DNA of 48,817 nt from Weizmannia acidilactici (GCF_008974225.1 NZ_BKZR01000025.1:1-48817), one strand, 5' to 3'; positions 1 through 8,737 are shown, numbered from the stretch's first letter. The notes: generated from the letters alone by a model not told the origin. Numbers and translations: made by a program.

Positions 1-4
1 TTAA

Positions 5-33
5 GAAGGGGCTTTTGGGACAGCCCCTTTTCG
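5..33. terminator. Terminator of pepT, built from a dispersed repeat end
   Basis: AGGGGCT and AGCCCCT form a short hairpin followed by a T-run on the plus strand and, read on the minus strand, it closes the pepT unit. The 14-mer TTTGGGACAGCCCC (14-27) is identical to the right end of the 233-bp element at 21156-21388, so this may be part of another copy cut by the window edge. Confidence 0.6.
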
Positions 34-1266
34 TTAGGCCCTTTCTTCAAACCGTTTGGCAATTTCAACAATTACCTGAACGGCTTTTCCCATCGTTTCA
101 ACTGAAACATATTCATATTTGCCGTGCATGTTTTCCCCGCCGGCAAAAATATTCGGTGTCGGCAGCCCCATGAAAGACAGCTGTGAGCCGTCCGTTCCGC
201 CGCGTACAGGGGAAATTTTCGGCTCGATGCCGAGGCTCTTCATGGCGTCATATGCAATATCGACAATTTCCTTCACCGGTTCGATTTTTTCTTTCATGTT
301 ATAATATTGGTCGGCAAGTTCAATGGTAATTTTATCCTGTCCGTATTTTTCTTTTAAGCTGTTCACGATCGACTGGAGATTGGCTTTCTTTGCTTCAAAC
401 TTTTCCCGGTCATGGTCGCGGATAATGTAATACATTTTCGTTTCTTCGACATCGCCATGAATGGAGATGAGATGATAAAACCCTTCGTATCCTTCCGTCC
501 GTTCCGGCACTTCATCTTCTGGGAGCAAGCTGTGCAGTTCCATGGCGATTTTTGCCGAATGGACCATTTTTCCTTTTGCGCTGCCCGGGTGGATATTGTT
601 GCCGCGGATCGTAATTTTGGCGGAAGCGGCATTAAACGTTTCGTATTCCAGTTCACCGAGCGGGCCACCGTCCATTGTGTATGCAAAATCGGCCCCGAAA
701 GCGCCGACATTAAATTTATGCGGACCCCTGCCGATTTCTTCATCCGGCGTAAAAGCAACCCTGATTTTTCCGTGTTTGATTTCCGGATGGTGCAGCAAAT
801 AATCCATAGCCGTCATGATCTCGGCCACGCCGGCTTTATCGTCGGCCCCGAGCAGTGTTGTACCGTCCGTCGTAATCAAAGTTTGCCCGATATAATTTTT
901 TAAGTTCGGATATTCTTCAGGGGACAGGACAACACGCAGACTTTTGTTGAGGACAATTTCTTTTCCGTCATAATTTTCAATAATTTGTGGGTTGACATTT
1001 TTGCCGGTAAAATCTGTCGTGGTGTCGACATGGGCCAAAAATCCGATCGTTGGGACTTTTTTGTCAGTGTTGCTTGGCAATGTCGCAAAAAGATAACCGT
1101 TTTCATCAAGGGTGACTTCATCCATGCCGATGGCTTTACATTCATCAGCAAGCATGTGGAGGAGCGTCCATTGCCCCGGCGTGGAAGGGCAGGTTTCACT
1201 GTCTTCGTTGGACTGGGTATCAACTTTTACATATGTAGTAAATCTTTTAATCAGATCTTCTTTCAC
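34..1266 (-). CDS. pepT: Peptidase T (tripeptide aminopeptidase)
   Basis: Cytosolic zinc aminopeptidase (M20B family) that removes the N-terminal residue from tripeptides. The product is about 410 residues, the usual PepT length. Metal-site motifs are visible: FLAHVDT (ligand His and catalytic Asp region), GADDKAG with the bridging Asp, the PDEEIGRG motif with the catalytic Glu, and a late HGKYEYVS ligand segment. The frame stays open further upstream, but I choose the GTG at 1266: it is preceded by a clear AGGAGGGAT site, and the extra 40 residues would not belong to the family. It is transcribed alone; the next gene on this strand (GT8) stops about 60 bases upstream. Confidence 0.95.
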   Translation of the reverse strand: MKEDLIKRFTTYVKVDTQSNEDSETCPSTPGQWTLLHMLADECKAIGMDEVTLDENGYLFATLPSNTDKKVPTIGFLAHVDTTTDFTGKNVNPQIIENYDGKEIVLNKSLRVVLSPEEYPNLKNYIGQTLITTDGTTLLGADDKAGVAEIMTAMDYLLHHPEIKHGKIRVAFTPDEEIGRGPHKFNVGAFGADFAYTMDGGPLGELEYETFNAASAKITIRGNNIHPGSAKGKMVHSAKIAMELHSLLPEDEVPERTEGYEGFYHLISIHGDVEETKMYYIIRDHDREKFEAKKANLQSIVNSLKEKYGQDKITIELADQYYNMKEKIEPVKEIVDIAYDAMKSLGIEPKISPVRGGTDGSQLSFMGLPTPNIFAGGENMHGKYEYVSVETMGKAVQVIVEIAKRFEERA

Positions 1267-1328
1267 GGCAATCCCTCCTAAGGATAAATTATGTGTATAT
1301 TTTACCAGAACAGGAAAGGCCGGGCAGC

Positions 1329-2126
1329 TTATTCGCAGTATTTTTGGTAAAAGGTTCCGAGCGTATATTTGTAATTCGGGTGCCACGGCTTGTCTTTTCC
1401 GCAGTAATGGATAAAAATCGTATAGTTTTTGATCCAGTTTAAGTCGTGCTTCTTGCTGAAATACTTGGAGAGTTCAAAAAAACGCGCATCATAGTTATAT
1501 CGGCAGCTTTCGACAGGTTTTATTTTGTTCCAGAATAATGCGTTGAATACGTCCTGGTCGGGGAGGATCAGTTTCAGCTTGTTCTCCTCGATAAACTCGT
1601 AGATCTCTTCCATTTTCACATGCTGCCGGATTAAGGCCATATTCATCAGCAGCACACCGGTGTTAAAGTATCCTTTTGCATTCGGTGTTCGCAGGCGGAG
1701 CTTGTTGATCAGCCGGGCTTTTTTCGCCGAATGTTCATGTTCGGATGCGATAAAGAAATGGCCTTCAAAGTCTGTATAGTAAAAAGGAGCAATCGGATTA
1801 ATACAGACGATATCCGGATCGAGATAGAGGATTCTTTCGACATGTTCTGGCAAAAATAAATGGGCGGCCAGCCGGTAATACATTTCTGAAGTGTAATGCC
1901 TGAGGACCGGGGCATCTTTGAACATATTGGGGTCAACCCGGATCGGAAAAAAATGGTGTCCTTTGTCTTGGATGTAGGTATCCAGCGGCGAAAGTTTCTC
2001 TTCCGGAATGGAGGAATGGAGCAAATAGATCGAAAATGCTTCTTTTTCGTTGTTTTGGAAAAGAGAATTTAATAACACTTTCAGGGGAGAAAGATAGTTT
2101 TCATTTAACGTGACGAGGATATTCAT
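1329..2126 (-). CDS. Glycosyltransferase family 8 protein (GspA-like)
   Basis: A 265-residue GT8 enzyme that would transfer a sugar from a nucleotide-sugar donor to an unknown acceptor. The N-terminus (NILVTLNENYLSPLKVLL) is the typical GT8 first strand, and the donor/metal DXD motif is seen as YLDPDIV near residue 100. A late HYCGKDKPW segment carries the usual C-terminal His of the metal site. The ATG at 2126 has a GGTGG ribosome site. The closest known Bacillus relative is the general stress protein GspA (286 residues), but no stress promoter is obvious here, so I leave the symbol blank. Function beyond the family is not known. Confidence 0.85.
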   Translation of the reverse strand: MNILVTLNENYLSPLKVLLNSLFQNNEKEAFSIYLLHSSIPEEKLSPLDTYIQDKGHHFFPIRVDPNMFKDAPVLRHYTSEMYYRLAAHLFLPEHVERILYLDPDIVCINPIAPFYYTDFEGHFFIASEHEHSAKKARLINKLRLRTPNAKGYFNTGVLLMNMALIRQHVKMEEIYEFIEENKLKLILPDQDVFNALFWNKIKPVESCRYNYDARFFELSKYFSKKHDLNWIKNYTIFIHYCGKDKPWHPNYKYTLGTFYQKYCE

Positions 2127-2280
2127 TGTATTTCCACCTTTAGACTGACAAGTTTCTGCTTACTTTTATGATACAAGTTTCGGTTTACATAAACAAATTT
2201 TTTCCGTATGCGGGTTTATATTCGCCGCTGGAATTTGAAATCAGGCATTTTTTAACAAAATAGCCCGGCCTATTAAAAGG

Positions 2281-3627
2281 TCAAGCTCTGAGAAGGGATA
2301 ATCTTTCCCACGGTTTTGAAAGCCAGCGGCGGGTGGCAAATGTGCCGCGGAACCATTCATCGATTCCTTGGGCAATCCAAATGCCGAGTAGCCCAAGGCC
2401 GAAATGCACCCCGAGGAAATAACTTAGGCCGACAGCGAACAGCCACATCGAAAAAATCCCGATCAGAACGGGGAACCGTACATCGCCAGCCGATTTTAAC
2501 GAGCTCATTAATACAATATTCATCGCCCTTCCCGGTTCAGTGAAGACAATCGCCCAAAGGATTGGAAGGCTGACGGCGAGGATGTCTCCGTTTTCCGTAA
2601 ACAGGCGCATAACAGGCGATCCGGCCAGCGCGATCGCCAGTGATGTGAGGAACGACGCCGCCATGGCGAGCTTTAATGTTTTCATGCCGCGGTGCAGTGC
2701 CCGGTCGTAATCTTTCGCACCGATGTATCGGGCAACAAGCAGCTGTGTGCCGGATGCGATCGCCAGCGTAAATAAATAACAGATCATGGAAATGTTTGTT
2801 AAATAGACGCGAGCGGCAAGGGATGCATCGCCAAGCACTGCTATGAACCCTGTAATAACGAGCTGGGAAAATTGGTAAGAAAAGTTCTCGCCGGCAGACG
2901 GGACGCCGATCTCGAGCAGTGCACGGATATCCCCTTTCTTCAGAGTGACAATATCTTTGATCCCCATTTTGAGCTCCAACCTGTGGTACACAAGAAATAG
3001 AAGCGCAGAAACGGCAAATACGCGCGCGACGACGATGGCCCACGATACGCCCGCCACGCCGGTTACCGGAAGGCCGAAAATGCCCGAAATCGCCAAAATG
3101 TTGCCGATAATGCTGATGAAATCCATCAAAACCGTCACAAACATGGACTCCTTCGTATAACCGTGGCTTCTCAAGACGGCGCTCAATGCCAAGGAGATGG
3201 ATTCCAGGAACAGTGATGCCCCGCATATTTTTACAAAAGTAAGGCCGTAATCATAAACCTTCCCGTGGATATCAAAAAACCCGAGAAGGTTCCGGCCAAA
3301 GAAAAAGACGATCAGCCCGACGGCAAGCCCGAACCAAAAATTCAACCCGAATGCGGAGTGTGCCACTTGGCGCGCTTCCCGGATTTTTCCGGCCCCTAGG
3401 TTTTGGCCAATTAAAATGACGGCGCCGATAGACGTCACATTAAAGATGAGAATGAACATATTTAACAACTGGTTGGCAACGCCCACCCCGGCAGCGGCAT
3501 TGTCGGAATAGTGGCTGAGCATGAGCGTTGCAATGATCCCGATCCCCATATGCAGGGAAAGTTCAATAAAAAGCGGCCAGGAAATTTGGAACAAGGTTTG
3601 GTCCTTGTAGTGCTGTTGTTCTTCCAA
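2281..3627 (-). CDS. MATE family efflux transporter
   Basis: About 448 residues with twelve predicted hydrophobic segments in two similar halves, typical of multidrug and toxin extrusion antiporters that export cationic compounds using Na+ or H+. The start WPLFIELSLHMGIG and the GQNLGAGKIREAR stretch (the loop after TM2) are characteristic of the DinF/NorM-like branch. The frame opens with a TTG at 3648, but a GGGGAT ribosome site lies inside that extension and points to the TTG at 3627. It stands alone between GT8 and the partition cassette; substrate unknown. Confidence 0.9.
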   Translation of the reverse strand: MEEQQHYKDQTLFQISWPLFIELSLHMGIGIIATLMLSHYSDNAAAGVGVANQLLNMFILIFNVTSIGAVILIGQNLGAGKIREARQVAHSAFGLNFWFGLAVGLIVFFFGRNLLGFFDIHGKVYDYGLTFVKICGASLFLESISLALSAVLRSHGYTKESMFVTVLMDFISIIGNILAISGIFGLPVTGVAGVSWAIVVARVFAVSALLFLVYHRLELKMGIKDIVTLKKGDIRALLEIGVPSAGENFSYQFSQLVITGFIAVLGDASLAARVYLTNISMICYLFTLAIASGTQLLVARYIGAKDYDRALHRGMKTLKLAMAASFLTSLAIALAGSPVMRLFTENGDILAVSLPILWAIVFTEPGRAMNIVLMSSLKSAGDVRFPVLIGIFSMWLFAVGLSYFLGVHFGLGLLGIWIAQGIDEWFRGTFATRRWLSKPWERLSLLRA

Positions 3628-3820
3628 TGCTTTATCCCCTTTTATCAATGATATTTTTCTATATGTATACGCCGGGTTCCGTTGCCATCCGGCATGTATT
3701 TCTCTTCAATACTAGAAACATTGTAATCCTTATTAGAACGCTGTCAATCTACAGGTACTGAAATATCTTGACTTTTTTATAGATAGGATGTTTTTCGGGA
3801 AAAAGACTTAAAAAAGCTTT

Positions 3821-3940
3821 GTTTGCATGTTTACGAAAAGGCAAACAATTGCATGCAAAAATGCAAACATGTTTACAAACATGCAAACACCCCGGTATGA
3901 TTGGATTTTTGAAAAGTTTACAAAATGCAAACATGTTTAC
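3821..3940 (+). repeat. Centromere-like iteron region (candidate parC)
   Basis: Three copies of CATGTTTAC end at 3834, 3876 and 3940. Two sit in the 14-mer GCAAACATGTTTAC (3863-3876 and 3927-3940) and one in GTTTGCATGTTTAC (3821-3834). An inverted copy, CAAACATGCAAAC, lies at 3876-3888, and partial copies occur around 3841-3859 and 3916-3921. The spacings of 42 and 64 bp are close to whole helical turns (about 4 and 6). The array ends roughly 100 bp before parM, the position of parC in type II plasmid partition loci, so it is probably the site bound by the ParR-like protein. Confidence 0.75.
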
Positions 3941-3965
3941 AATTCTATTAAAAAAGTTCAGACTA

Positions 3966-4000
3966 TTGATTATTTTCATAGACTCTTATATTCTATAGAG
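3966..4000 (+). promoter_or_regulatory. parMR promoter with overlapping dyad
   Basis: TTGATT (3966-3971), 17 bp, TATTCT (3989-3994) fits a sigma-A promoter. The interrupted palindrome CTCTTATATTCTATAGAG (3983-4000) overlaps the -10 element, a natural place for autorepression by the ParR-like protein. The promoter is predicted from sequence only. Confidence 0.5.
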
Positions 4001-4039
4001 TAAGTAACAGAAGAAAGCGCTATAAGGGAGGAAAAATGA

Positions 4040-5218
4040 ATGGGAAAGACCCGGATTGCAGCGGTTGATGTGGGCAACGATTCTTTAAAGGCGATTTTTG
4101 GAAAACTGGAATATGAACTCAATATTCCGAACGTAATTGCTAGAGATATTGAAGACCGGCCGGTGATCGGCATAGAGGAATTGGACAACAAAAATCCGCT
4201 CGAAGGCATCCATGTGAAAGTCCACTCCCCTGCCTTGAAAGAAAATAATGTAATTTACCGTGTCGGGGAGCTTGCGACAAAAAGTGATAATGCAACAGAA
4301 CTTGACCCGGGCAGCAGCAAATCGGAAGAAGACCAGACGCTCGTCATGCTCTTTACAAGCCTGGCGCTTGATGCTGTAAGGGAAGAAAATGCAAAAGTTT
4401 TTACAAAAAACAAAAATGTCATTGATGCCAGTTATACCCTCGGGACAGGCCTGCCGCTCCGCGAAGTGAAAGAAGGGAAAGATGCGGGCTACCGGTCGCA
4501 GCTGCTCGGATCTGTCCATCAGGTGGAGTTTCTCGTGACGCCAAAGTACCAGGGATTAAAAGTAAATCTTAAATTTGATGAAGTAAAAGTCTACCCGGAA
4601 GGTTTTGCGGCATTCATCAACCTTGTCATGGATAATGATTTAAATATTATCAACCGGGATCTCATTGATAAACGGATCTTAATCCAGGATATCGGCGGAT
4701 TGTCGACAGATATTGCCGTGATCAAAAACAGGACGGTCGATGATGACCGGGCGCAGGGATTTAACCTCGGCGTTTCGGAAGCGCTTGAGCAAATCCGCGA
4801 AGAAATCCGGGTGAAATACGGGGTTGAATTGGACAGCCGGCGTGATGTGGTGGACATTATCACGAAAAAGCATGACCGCAATCATATCATGGTAAAAGGC
4901 AGCCGGACAAGCGTCCATGATATTACCGACCGCGTCCTGTTTGACCTTGCCAAAAAACAGTACCGCTTGCTCCGGAATGTCTGGCAGAAAAACTCGCAAA
5001 CGGAAATTTGCTATTTTGTCGGTGGCGGTTCCGTTGTCCTTAAAGATTATTTAAAAACGTTAAACAACAATTTGGATGGGTACAACATCGATTTCTTTGA
5101 AGACGAAAAAGAAAGCATTTGGATGATGGCGAATGCCTACTACAAATTAATTTCGGATTATGTGAGGAAAAACATTAAACCGGAAGACAAAGGAAAGAAA
5201 CCTGTCGAATCCAAATAA
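4040..5218 (+). CDS. ParM/StbA-type actin-like partition ATPase
   Basis: A 392-residue actin-like ATPase that would polymerise into filaments and push or pull DNA bound by its partner. All three actin-fold nucleotide motifs are visible: phosphate 1 AVDVGNDSLK (residues 8-17), phosphate 2 QDIGGLSTDIAVI (Asp217 and following), and the adenosine motif FVGGGSVVLKDYL (about 326-338). The length and motif spacing fit the ParM/StbA family rather than MreB. The ATG at 4040 follows AGGGAGG. A repeat array lies upstream and a basic-to-acidic DNA-binding protein gene starts 11 bases after the stop, giving the canonical parC-parM-parR order. Finding it between housekeeping genes instead of on a plasmid is unusual. 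It is not the B. subtilis MreB/Mbl/MreBH set. Confidence 0.85.
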   Translation: MGKTRIAAVDVGNDSLKAIFGKLEYELNIPNVIARDIEDRPVIGIEELDNKNPLEGIHVKVHSPALKENNVIYRVGELATKSDNATELDPGSSKSEEDQTLVMLFTSLALDAVREENAKVFTKNKNVIDASYTLGTGLPLREVKEGKDAGYRSQLLGSVHQVEFLVTPKYQGLKVNLKFDEVKVYPEGFAAFINLVMDNDLNIINRDLIDKRILIQDIGGLSTDIAVIKNRTVDDDRAQGFNLGVSEALEQIREEIRVKYGVELDSRRDVVDIITKKHDRNHIMVKGSRTSVHDITDRVLFDLAKKQYRLLRNVWQKNSQTEICYFVGGGSVVLKDYLKTLNNNLDGYNIDFFEDEKESIWMMANAYYKLISDYVRKNIKPEDKGKKPVESK

Positions 5219-5229
5219 GGTGAAAAGGC

Positions 5230-5793
5230 ATGGAAAAACAAAGTGAGATGAAGAGGGGACAGACGATTGCTTTCCGGATCCCCTCGGACACACCCGACCA
5301 TATTTTAAGGGAACTCCAAAAGCTGAAAGAAAAAGAAAGAAGGAATTTTTCAAGAAAAATTGCCGAATACGTGGTACAAGGCATCAACCAATCGCTGGTA
5401 AAAGAAAAAGAAACGATCACGATCCCGCTTCCCCGGAAGCTGTCGAAAGCCCAGCATGACTGGCTCAAGCATGAACACTCGGAAGCGATGTTGGGCAGCA
5501 TCGTCTACCAGCTGATCCAGGATCCACTACGGGTGACGTCGCTGTTTGCCGCGTTGGCAAGCAAATCGACAAATATTGACGAAGCCCTGTATTTGCAGGA
5601 AGACCTCCCGGAAATAGGGGCGCCGGATAAGACGGAAACAGCGAACGCTGCTGCCCCCGGCACGGTACAGGATGATCTCGATGCTTTCGACTGGAGGACG
5701 GCGGTGCAGGAACAGGCTGCCGCGGAAGAACCGGAAAAAGAAGAGGACCTGGAAGATCTGCTTGGAGACTTTCTGGCCAGCATGAATAAATGA
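5230..5793 (+). CDS. ParR-like DNA-binding adaptor with acidic tail
   Basis: A 187-residue protein with no name I recognise with certainty. Residues about 8-52 (RGQTIAFRIPSDTP then a charged helix and a second helix) look like a ribbon-helix-helix fold: one short strand followed by two helices. A second strand-helix-helix unit of similar pattern (TITIPLPRKLSKAQHDWL and following) occupies about 60-105. The rest is a low-complexity acidic linker ending in EDLEDLLGDFLASMNK, an amphipathic tail of the kind ParR proteins use to contact ParM filaments. It is translated from an ATG 11 bases after parM and closed by a terminator. The role as centromere-binding adaptor is inferred from fold and position. 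Confidence 0.7.
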   Translation: MEKQSEMKRGQTIAFRIPSDTPDHILRELQKLKEKERRNFSRKIAEYVVQGINQSLVKEKETITIPLPRKLSKAQHDWLKHEHSEAMLGSIVYQLIQDPLRVTSLFAALASKSTNIDEALYLQEDLPEIGAPDKTETANAAAPGTVQDDLDAFDWRTAVQEQAAAEEPEKEEDLEDLLGDFLASMNK

Positions 5794-5816
5794 AAAGGGT
5801 TTTCCACGCTGTCTTG

Positions 5817-5869
5817 TATGAAAAAGGGCGCCCCAGAGTCAATGATTGACTTTAAGGGTAGCCCCTTTT
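5817..5869 (+). terminator. Terminator of the parMR operon
   Basis: AAAAAGGGCGCCCC and AGGGTAGCCCCTTTT form an imperfect outer stem around an inner GTCAAT/ATTGAC stem, followed by T-rich sequence. It separates the cassette from ylmA. Confidence 0.7.
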
Positions 5870-5920
5870 CATTTTAAGAAATAGTACTATAATGAAAATT
5901 AAAAAAAGGGGATGGCAAAG

Positions 5921-6700
5921 ATGGAAAACATCATTGAACTTTCTGGGGTAAGTTTTATGCGGGACGGCAAAAAACTGCTTTCGGATATTAACTGGACCAT
6001 CCAAAAAGGGGAACACTGGGCTGTCCTTGGTTTAAACGGTTCCGGAAAAACGACTTTGCTCAATATGATCAACGGATATATCTGGCCGACAACCGGCAGC
6101 ATCCGGGTGCTCGGGCAGACATTCGGAAAAACAAGCCTGCCGGAGCTAAGAAAATCGATCGGCTGGGTGAGTTCGTCGATTCAGGAAAGGATTCCGCGCA
6201 CCCAGCTTGCCCGCCATGTCGTCATCAGCGGGAAGTATGCCTCAATTGGATTGTATGAGGAATTTACCAAAGAAGACGAAGACAAGGCCATCCACCTGAT
6301 GGAAAAATTAAATTGCGTTGGTCTTGCGGACAGCCCGTATGAACAATGCTCGCAGGGGGAAAGGCAGAAACTGCTGATTGCACGCGCGTTAATGGCGGAG
6401 CCGCGCATCCTGATTTTGGACGAGCCTTGCAACGGGCTGGATCTGTTTGCCCGGGAAATCCTGCTGAAAAGCGTTGAAGAGCTGGCTGGTGATCCAAACG
6501 GGCCGGCATTGATTTACGTAACGCACCATCCGGAGGAAATTTCGCCGGTATTCCAAAAGACTTTGCTGCTCAGGCGCGGGGAAGTGTTTCAACAGGGGGA
6601 CACTTCCGATATGATTGAAAAAACATCGCTCTCCCGCTTCTTTGAACATGAAATCCATGTGGAATGGCGGGGGAACCGGGCTTCATTTCAACTCGTTTGA
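5921..6700 (+). CDS. ylmA: ABC transporter ATP-binding protein, YlmA family
   Basis: A 259-residue stand-alone ABC ATPase. Walker A is GLNGSGKTT, the signature is CSQGERQK, Walker B is RILILDEPCNGLD, and the switch His is in YVTHHPEE. The CSQGE signature and WVSSSIQERIP Q-loop region match B. subtilis YlmA and related ModF/PhrA-like proteins. No permease gene adjoins it, so the partner or non-transport role is unknown. I choose the ATG at 5921: the AAAGGGG ribosome site abuts the earlier ATG at 5912 and is correctly spaced only for 5921. A monocistronic unit between the parMR terminator and the S-box. Confidence 0.85.
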   Translation: MENIIELSGVSFMRDGKKLLSDINWTIQKGEHWAVLGLNGSGKTTLLNMINGYIWPTTGSIRVLGQTFGKTSLPELRKSIGWVSSSIQERIPRTQLARHVVISGKYASIGLYEEFTKEDEDKAIHLMEKLNCVGLADSPYEQCSQGERQKLLIARALMAEPRILILDEPCNGLDLFAREILLKSVEELAGDPNGPALIYVTHHPEEISPVFQKTLLLRRGEVFQQGDTSDMIEKTSLSRFFEHEIHVEWRGNRASFQLV

Positions 6701-6741
6701 TTTTTGGAAAAATGATGTAAAGAAAAAATATAAAATATGAA

Positions 6742-6770
6742 TTGACAAATCCCTAGTCGTCCACTAATAT
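6742..6770 (+). promoter_or_regulatory. Sigma-A promoter of metNPQ
   Basis: TTGACA (6742-6747), exactly 17 bp, then TAATAT (6765-6770); it lies just upstream of the S-box leader. Confidence 0.85.
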
Positions 6771-6790
6771 TTAAAGTATAACAAATGAAT

Positions 6791-6941
6791 AACTTATCAA
6801 GAGAGACTGAGGGACAGGCCCAATGACGTCCAGCAACCTTCAAAGCTGCTTTGAAAGGTGCTAATTCCTGCAGAATGTTTCATTCTGAAAGATAAGTCAC
6901 TTTTACGGCAAACCTCTTTCGAATGAAAGTGGTTTTTTTTT
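6791..6941 (+). promoter_or_regulatory. SAM-I (S-box) riboswitch with intrinsic terminator
   Basis: The aptamer (6791-6898) has the P1 strands CTTATCAAGAG and GAAAGATAAG, the GGGACAGGCCCAATGA kink-turn region, CAGCAACC, and AAGGTGCTAATTCC, all hallmarks of the S-box. The expression platform is a hairpin AAACCtCTTTC/GAAAGtGGTTT with a run of T (6910-6941). SAM binding should favour termination, so transporter genes are on when methionine is short. Confidence 0.96.
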
Positions 6942-6970
6942 GCCTGAAGCTTACAAAAGGAGATTTTCAC

Positions 6971-8011
6971 ATGCTGGTATTAGATGATATTCATAAAGTG
7001 TATGGCAAAGGAAAGGAGAAAAAGGTCGAGGCTTTAAAGGGTATCAACCTGCGCGTTGAAAAAGGGGAAATTTTCGGCGTAGTCGGATACAGCGGTGCCG
7101 GAAAAAGTACGCTCATCAGATGCGTGAACCTTTTGGAACGGCCGACATCAGGAAAAGTCCTGATTAACGGGGTTGACCTTCTCGCCCTTTCACCGAAAGA
7201 ACTGCGGAATCAGCGAAAAAAAATCGGGATGATTTTCCAGCAGTTTAACTTGCTCCAATCGAAGACGATTTTCCAAAACGTGGCCATGCCGCTTGTGCTT
7301 GAACACCGCCCGAAGGAAGAAATCAAAGCGAAAGTGACCGAGTTATTATCTTTTGTCGGTTTGGAAGACAGAATGAACCATTATCCGGAACAATTATCGG
7401 GCGGCCAAAAGCAAAGGGTTGGTATCGCGCGCGCATTGGCAACCGATCCGGACATCCTGCTCTGCGATGAAGCAACGTCGGCCCTTGACCCGAACACAAC
7501 CGAAGCAGTGCTCGATCTTTTGCGGAAAGTCCGCGACGAGCTCGGCATCACCATTTTAATGATCACGCATGAGATGAATGTCATCCGCGATGTTTGCGAT
7601 AAAGTAGCGGTGCTGGATGGTGGGAAAATTGTCGAGCAGGGTCCTGTCATCGATATTTTTACAGAACCGAAAACACAGATTGCGAGAAGCTTCGTCAAAA
7701 CGGTTCTCAATGACTCGATCCCGAAGTCGGTGCAAAAACTGATTGATGAGAGCAGCAAGGAAAACCCGCACGGCATCTATCGGATTCTGTTTAAAGGGGC
7801 ATCCACCAATGTGCCGCTTTTGTCAAATACCGCGAAACATTTTTCCGTTGATTTGAATGTGCTCCACGGCATGATCACCGAACTCCAGGGCATTCCTTTC
7901 GGAAATCTGCTTGTTGAGCTGAAAGGCGATCGTGAAGAGATAGAGCGTGCCATCCAGTACATTCGGGAACATGACGCGATCATCAGGGAGGTGGAACAAA
8001 ATGGCATTTGA
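6971..8011 (+). CDS. metN: Methionine ABC transporter ATP-binding protein
   Basis: ATPase subunit (346 residues) of the methionine importer. Walker A GYSGAGKST, Q-loop FQQFNLL, signature LSGGQKQR, Walker B ILLCDEATSALD and the switch His in MITHEMN are present. The last ~75 residues form the NIL regulatory domain that binds methionine and inhibits transport when the cell is replete. The ATG at 6971 has an AAAGGAG site; an in-frame extension upstream lies in the riboswitch terminator and is rejected. First gene of metN-metP-metQ, overlapping metP by 11 bases, under the S-box. Confidence 0.96.
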   Translation: MLVLDDIHKVYGKGKEKKVEALKGINLRVEKGEIFGVVGYSGAGKSTLIRCVNLLERPTSGKVLINGVDLLALSPKELRNQRKKIGMIFQQFNLLQSKTIFQNVAMPLVLEHRPKEEIKAKVTELLSFVGLEDRMNHYPEQLSGGQKQRVGIARALATDPDILLCDEATSALDPNTTEAVLDLLRKVRDELGITILMITHEMNVIRDVCDKVAVLDGGKIVEQGPVIDIFTEPKTQIARSFVKTVLNDSIPKSVQKLIDESSKENPHGIYRILFKGASTNVPLLSNTAKHFSVDLNVLHGMITELQGIPFGNLLVELKGDREEIERAIQYIREHDAIIREVEQNGI

Positions 8012-8663
8012 TTGGTCATGGTTTTGGCCGGAATTTTTCACGGCAATTAACCAAACACTATACATGGTCATTGTATCCTTAATCATTTCTATTATCATCG
8101 GGATTCCAGTCGGCGTCATTCTCGTTATTACCCGGGAAAACGGGATTTTGGAAAATAAATGGATTTTCAATATTTTAAACGTCATTATCAATATTTTCAG
8201 ATCTATTCCTTTTATCATTTTAGTTGTCGCGATCATCCCGTTTACCCGCCTTATTGTCGGAACGGCGATCGGAACAACGGCAGCAATCGTCCCGCTTGTC
8301 CTGTATACGGCTTTTTATATCGGGCGGCTTGTTGAAAGCTCCCTCCTGGAGGTCGATAAAGGCACAATTGAACTCGCCCAGTCCATGGGGGCAACGCCTT
8401 GGCAGATCATTTGGAGGTTTTTGCTTCCGGAAGCTTTGGCATCCATTGTCCTGAATTTAACGATTGCGACAATCGGACTGATCGGTGCATCCGCGATGGC
8501 AGGGGCTGTCGGGGCTGGCGGGGTCGGCGATTTGGCGATTACGTACGGCTACAACCAGTTCCAAACAGGGGTCATGATTATTACGGTTGTTACACTGATC
8601 GTCCTGGTACAGCTTGTTCAGACATTAGGGAATTTCTTATCCAGGAAGATTAGGAGAAAATAA
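8001..8663 (+). CDS. metP: Methionine ABC transporter permease
   Basis: 220-residue MetI/MetP-type permease with five to six hydrophobic segments and the EAA-type coupling loop ELAQSMGATPWQIIWRFLLPEAL (about 125-147, quoted in part: QSMGATPWQII). The ATG at 8001 lies within the metN end and has a GGGAGGTGG ribosome site; overlap with metN suggests translational coupling. Together with MetN and MetQ it imports L- and possibly D-methionine. Named metP as in Bacillus (metI elsewhere). Confidence 0.95.
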   Translation: MAFDWSWFWPEFFTAINQTLYMVIVSLIISIIIGIPVGVILVITRENGILENKWIFNILNVIINIFRSIPFIILVVAIIPFTRLIVGTAIGTTAAIVPLVLYTAFYIGRLVESSLLEVDKGTIELAQSMGATPWQIIWRFLLPEALASIVLNLTIATIGLIGASAMAGAVGAGGVGDLAITYGYNQFQTGVMIITVVTLIVLVQLVQTLGNFLSRKIRRK

Positions 8664-8737
8664 GCTTGCATGGCATTGACCACTGTGAATAAGGTTTACA
8701 CCTTTCAATAAAAATATTTTCAGGGGGATTTATCACT

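Noticed and set aside
1267..1386. Longer PepT reading from an upstream ATG
   Set aside because: The extension has no ribosome site and no family match; AGGAGGGAT is just before the GTG at 1266.
2537..3226. 229-codon frame antisense-phase within the MATE gene
   Set aside because: Arg/His/Cys-rich translation typical of a shadow frame of a GC-rich membrane protein gene.
3749..3979. A 76-codon frame on the minus strand through the repeat region
   Set aside because: It reads across the iterons, is rich in Cys/Phe from the repeats, has no ribosome site and resembles nothing known; the region is better explained as a centromere-like array.
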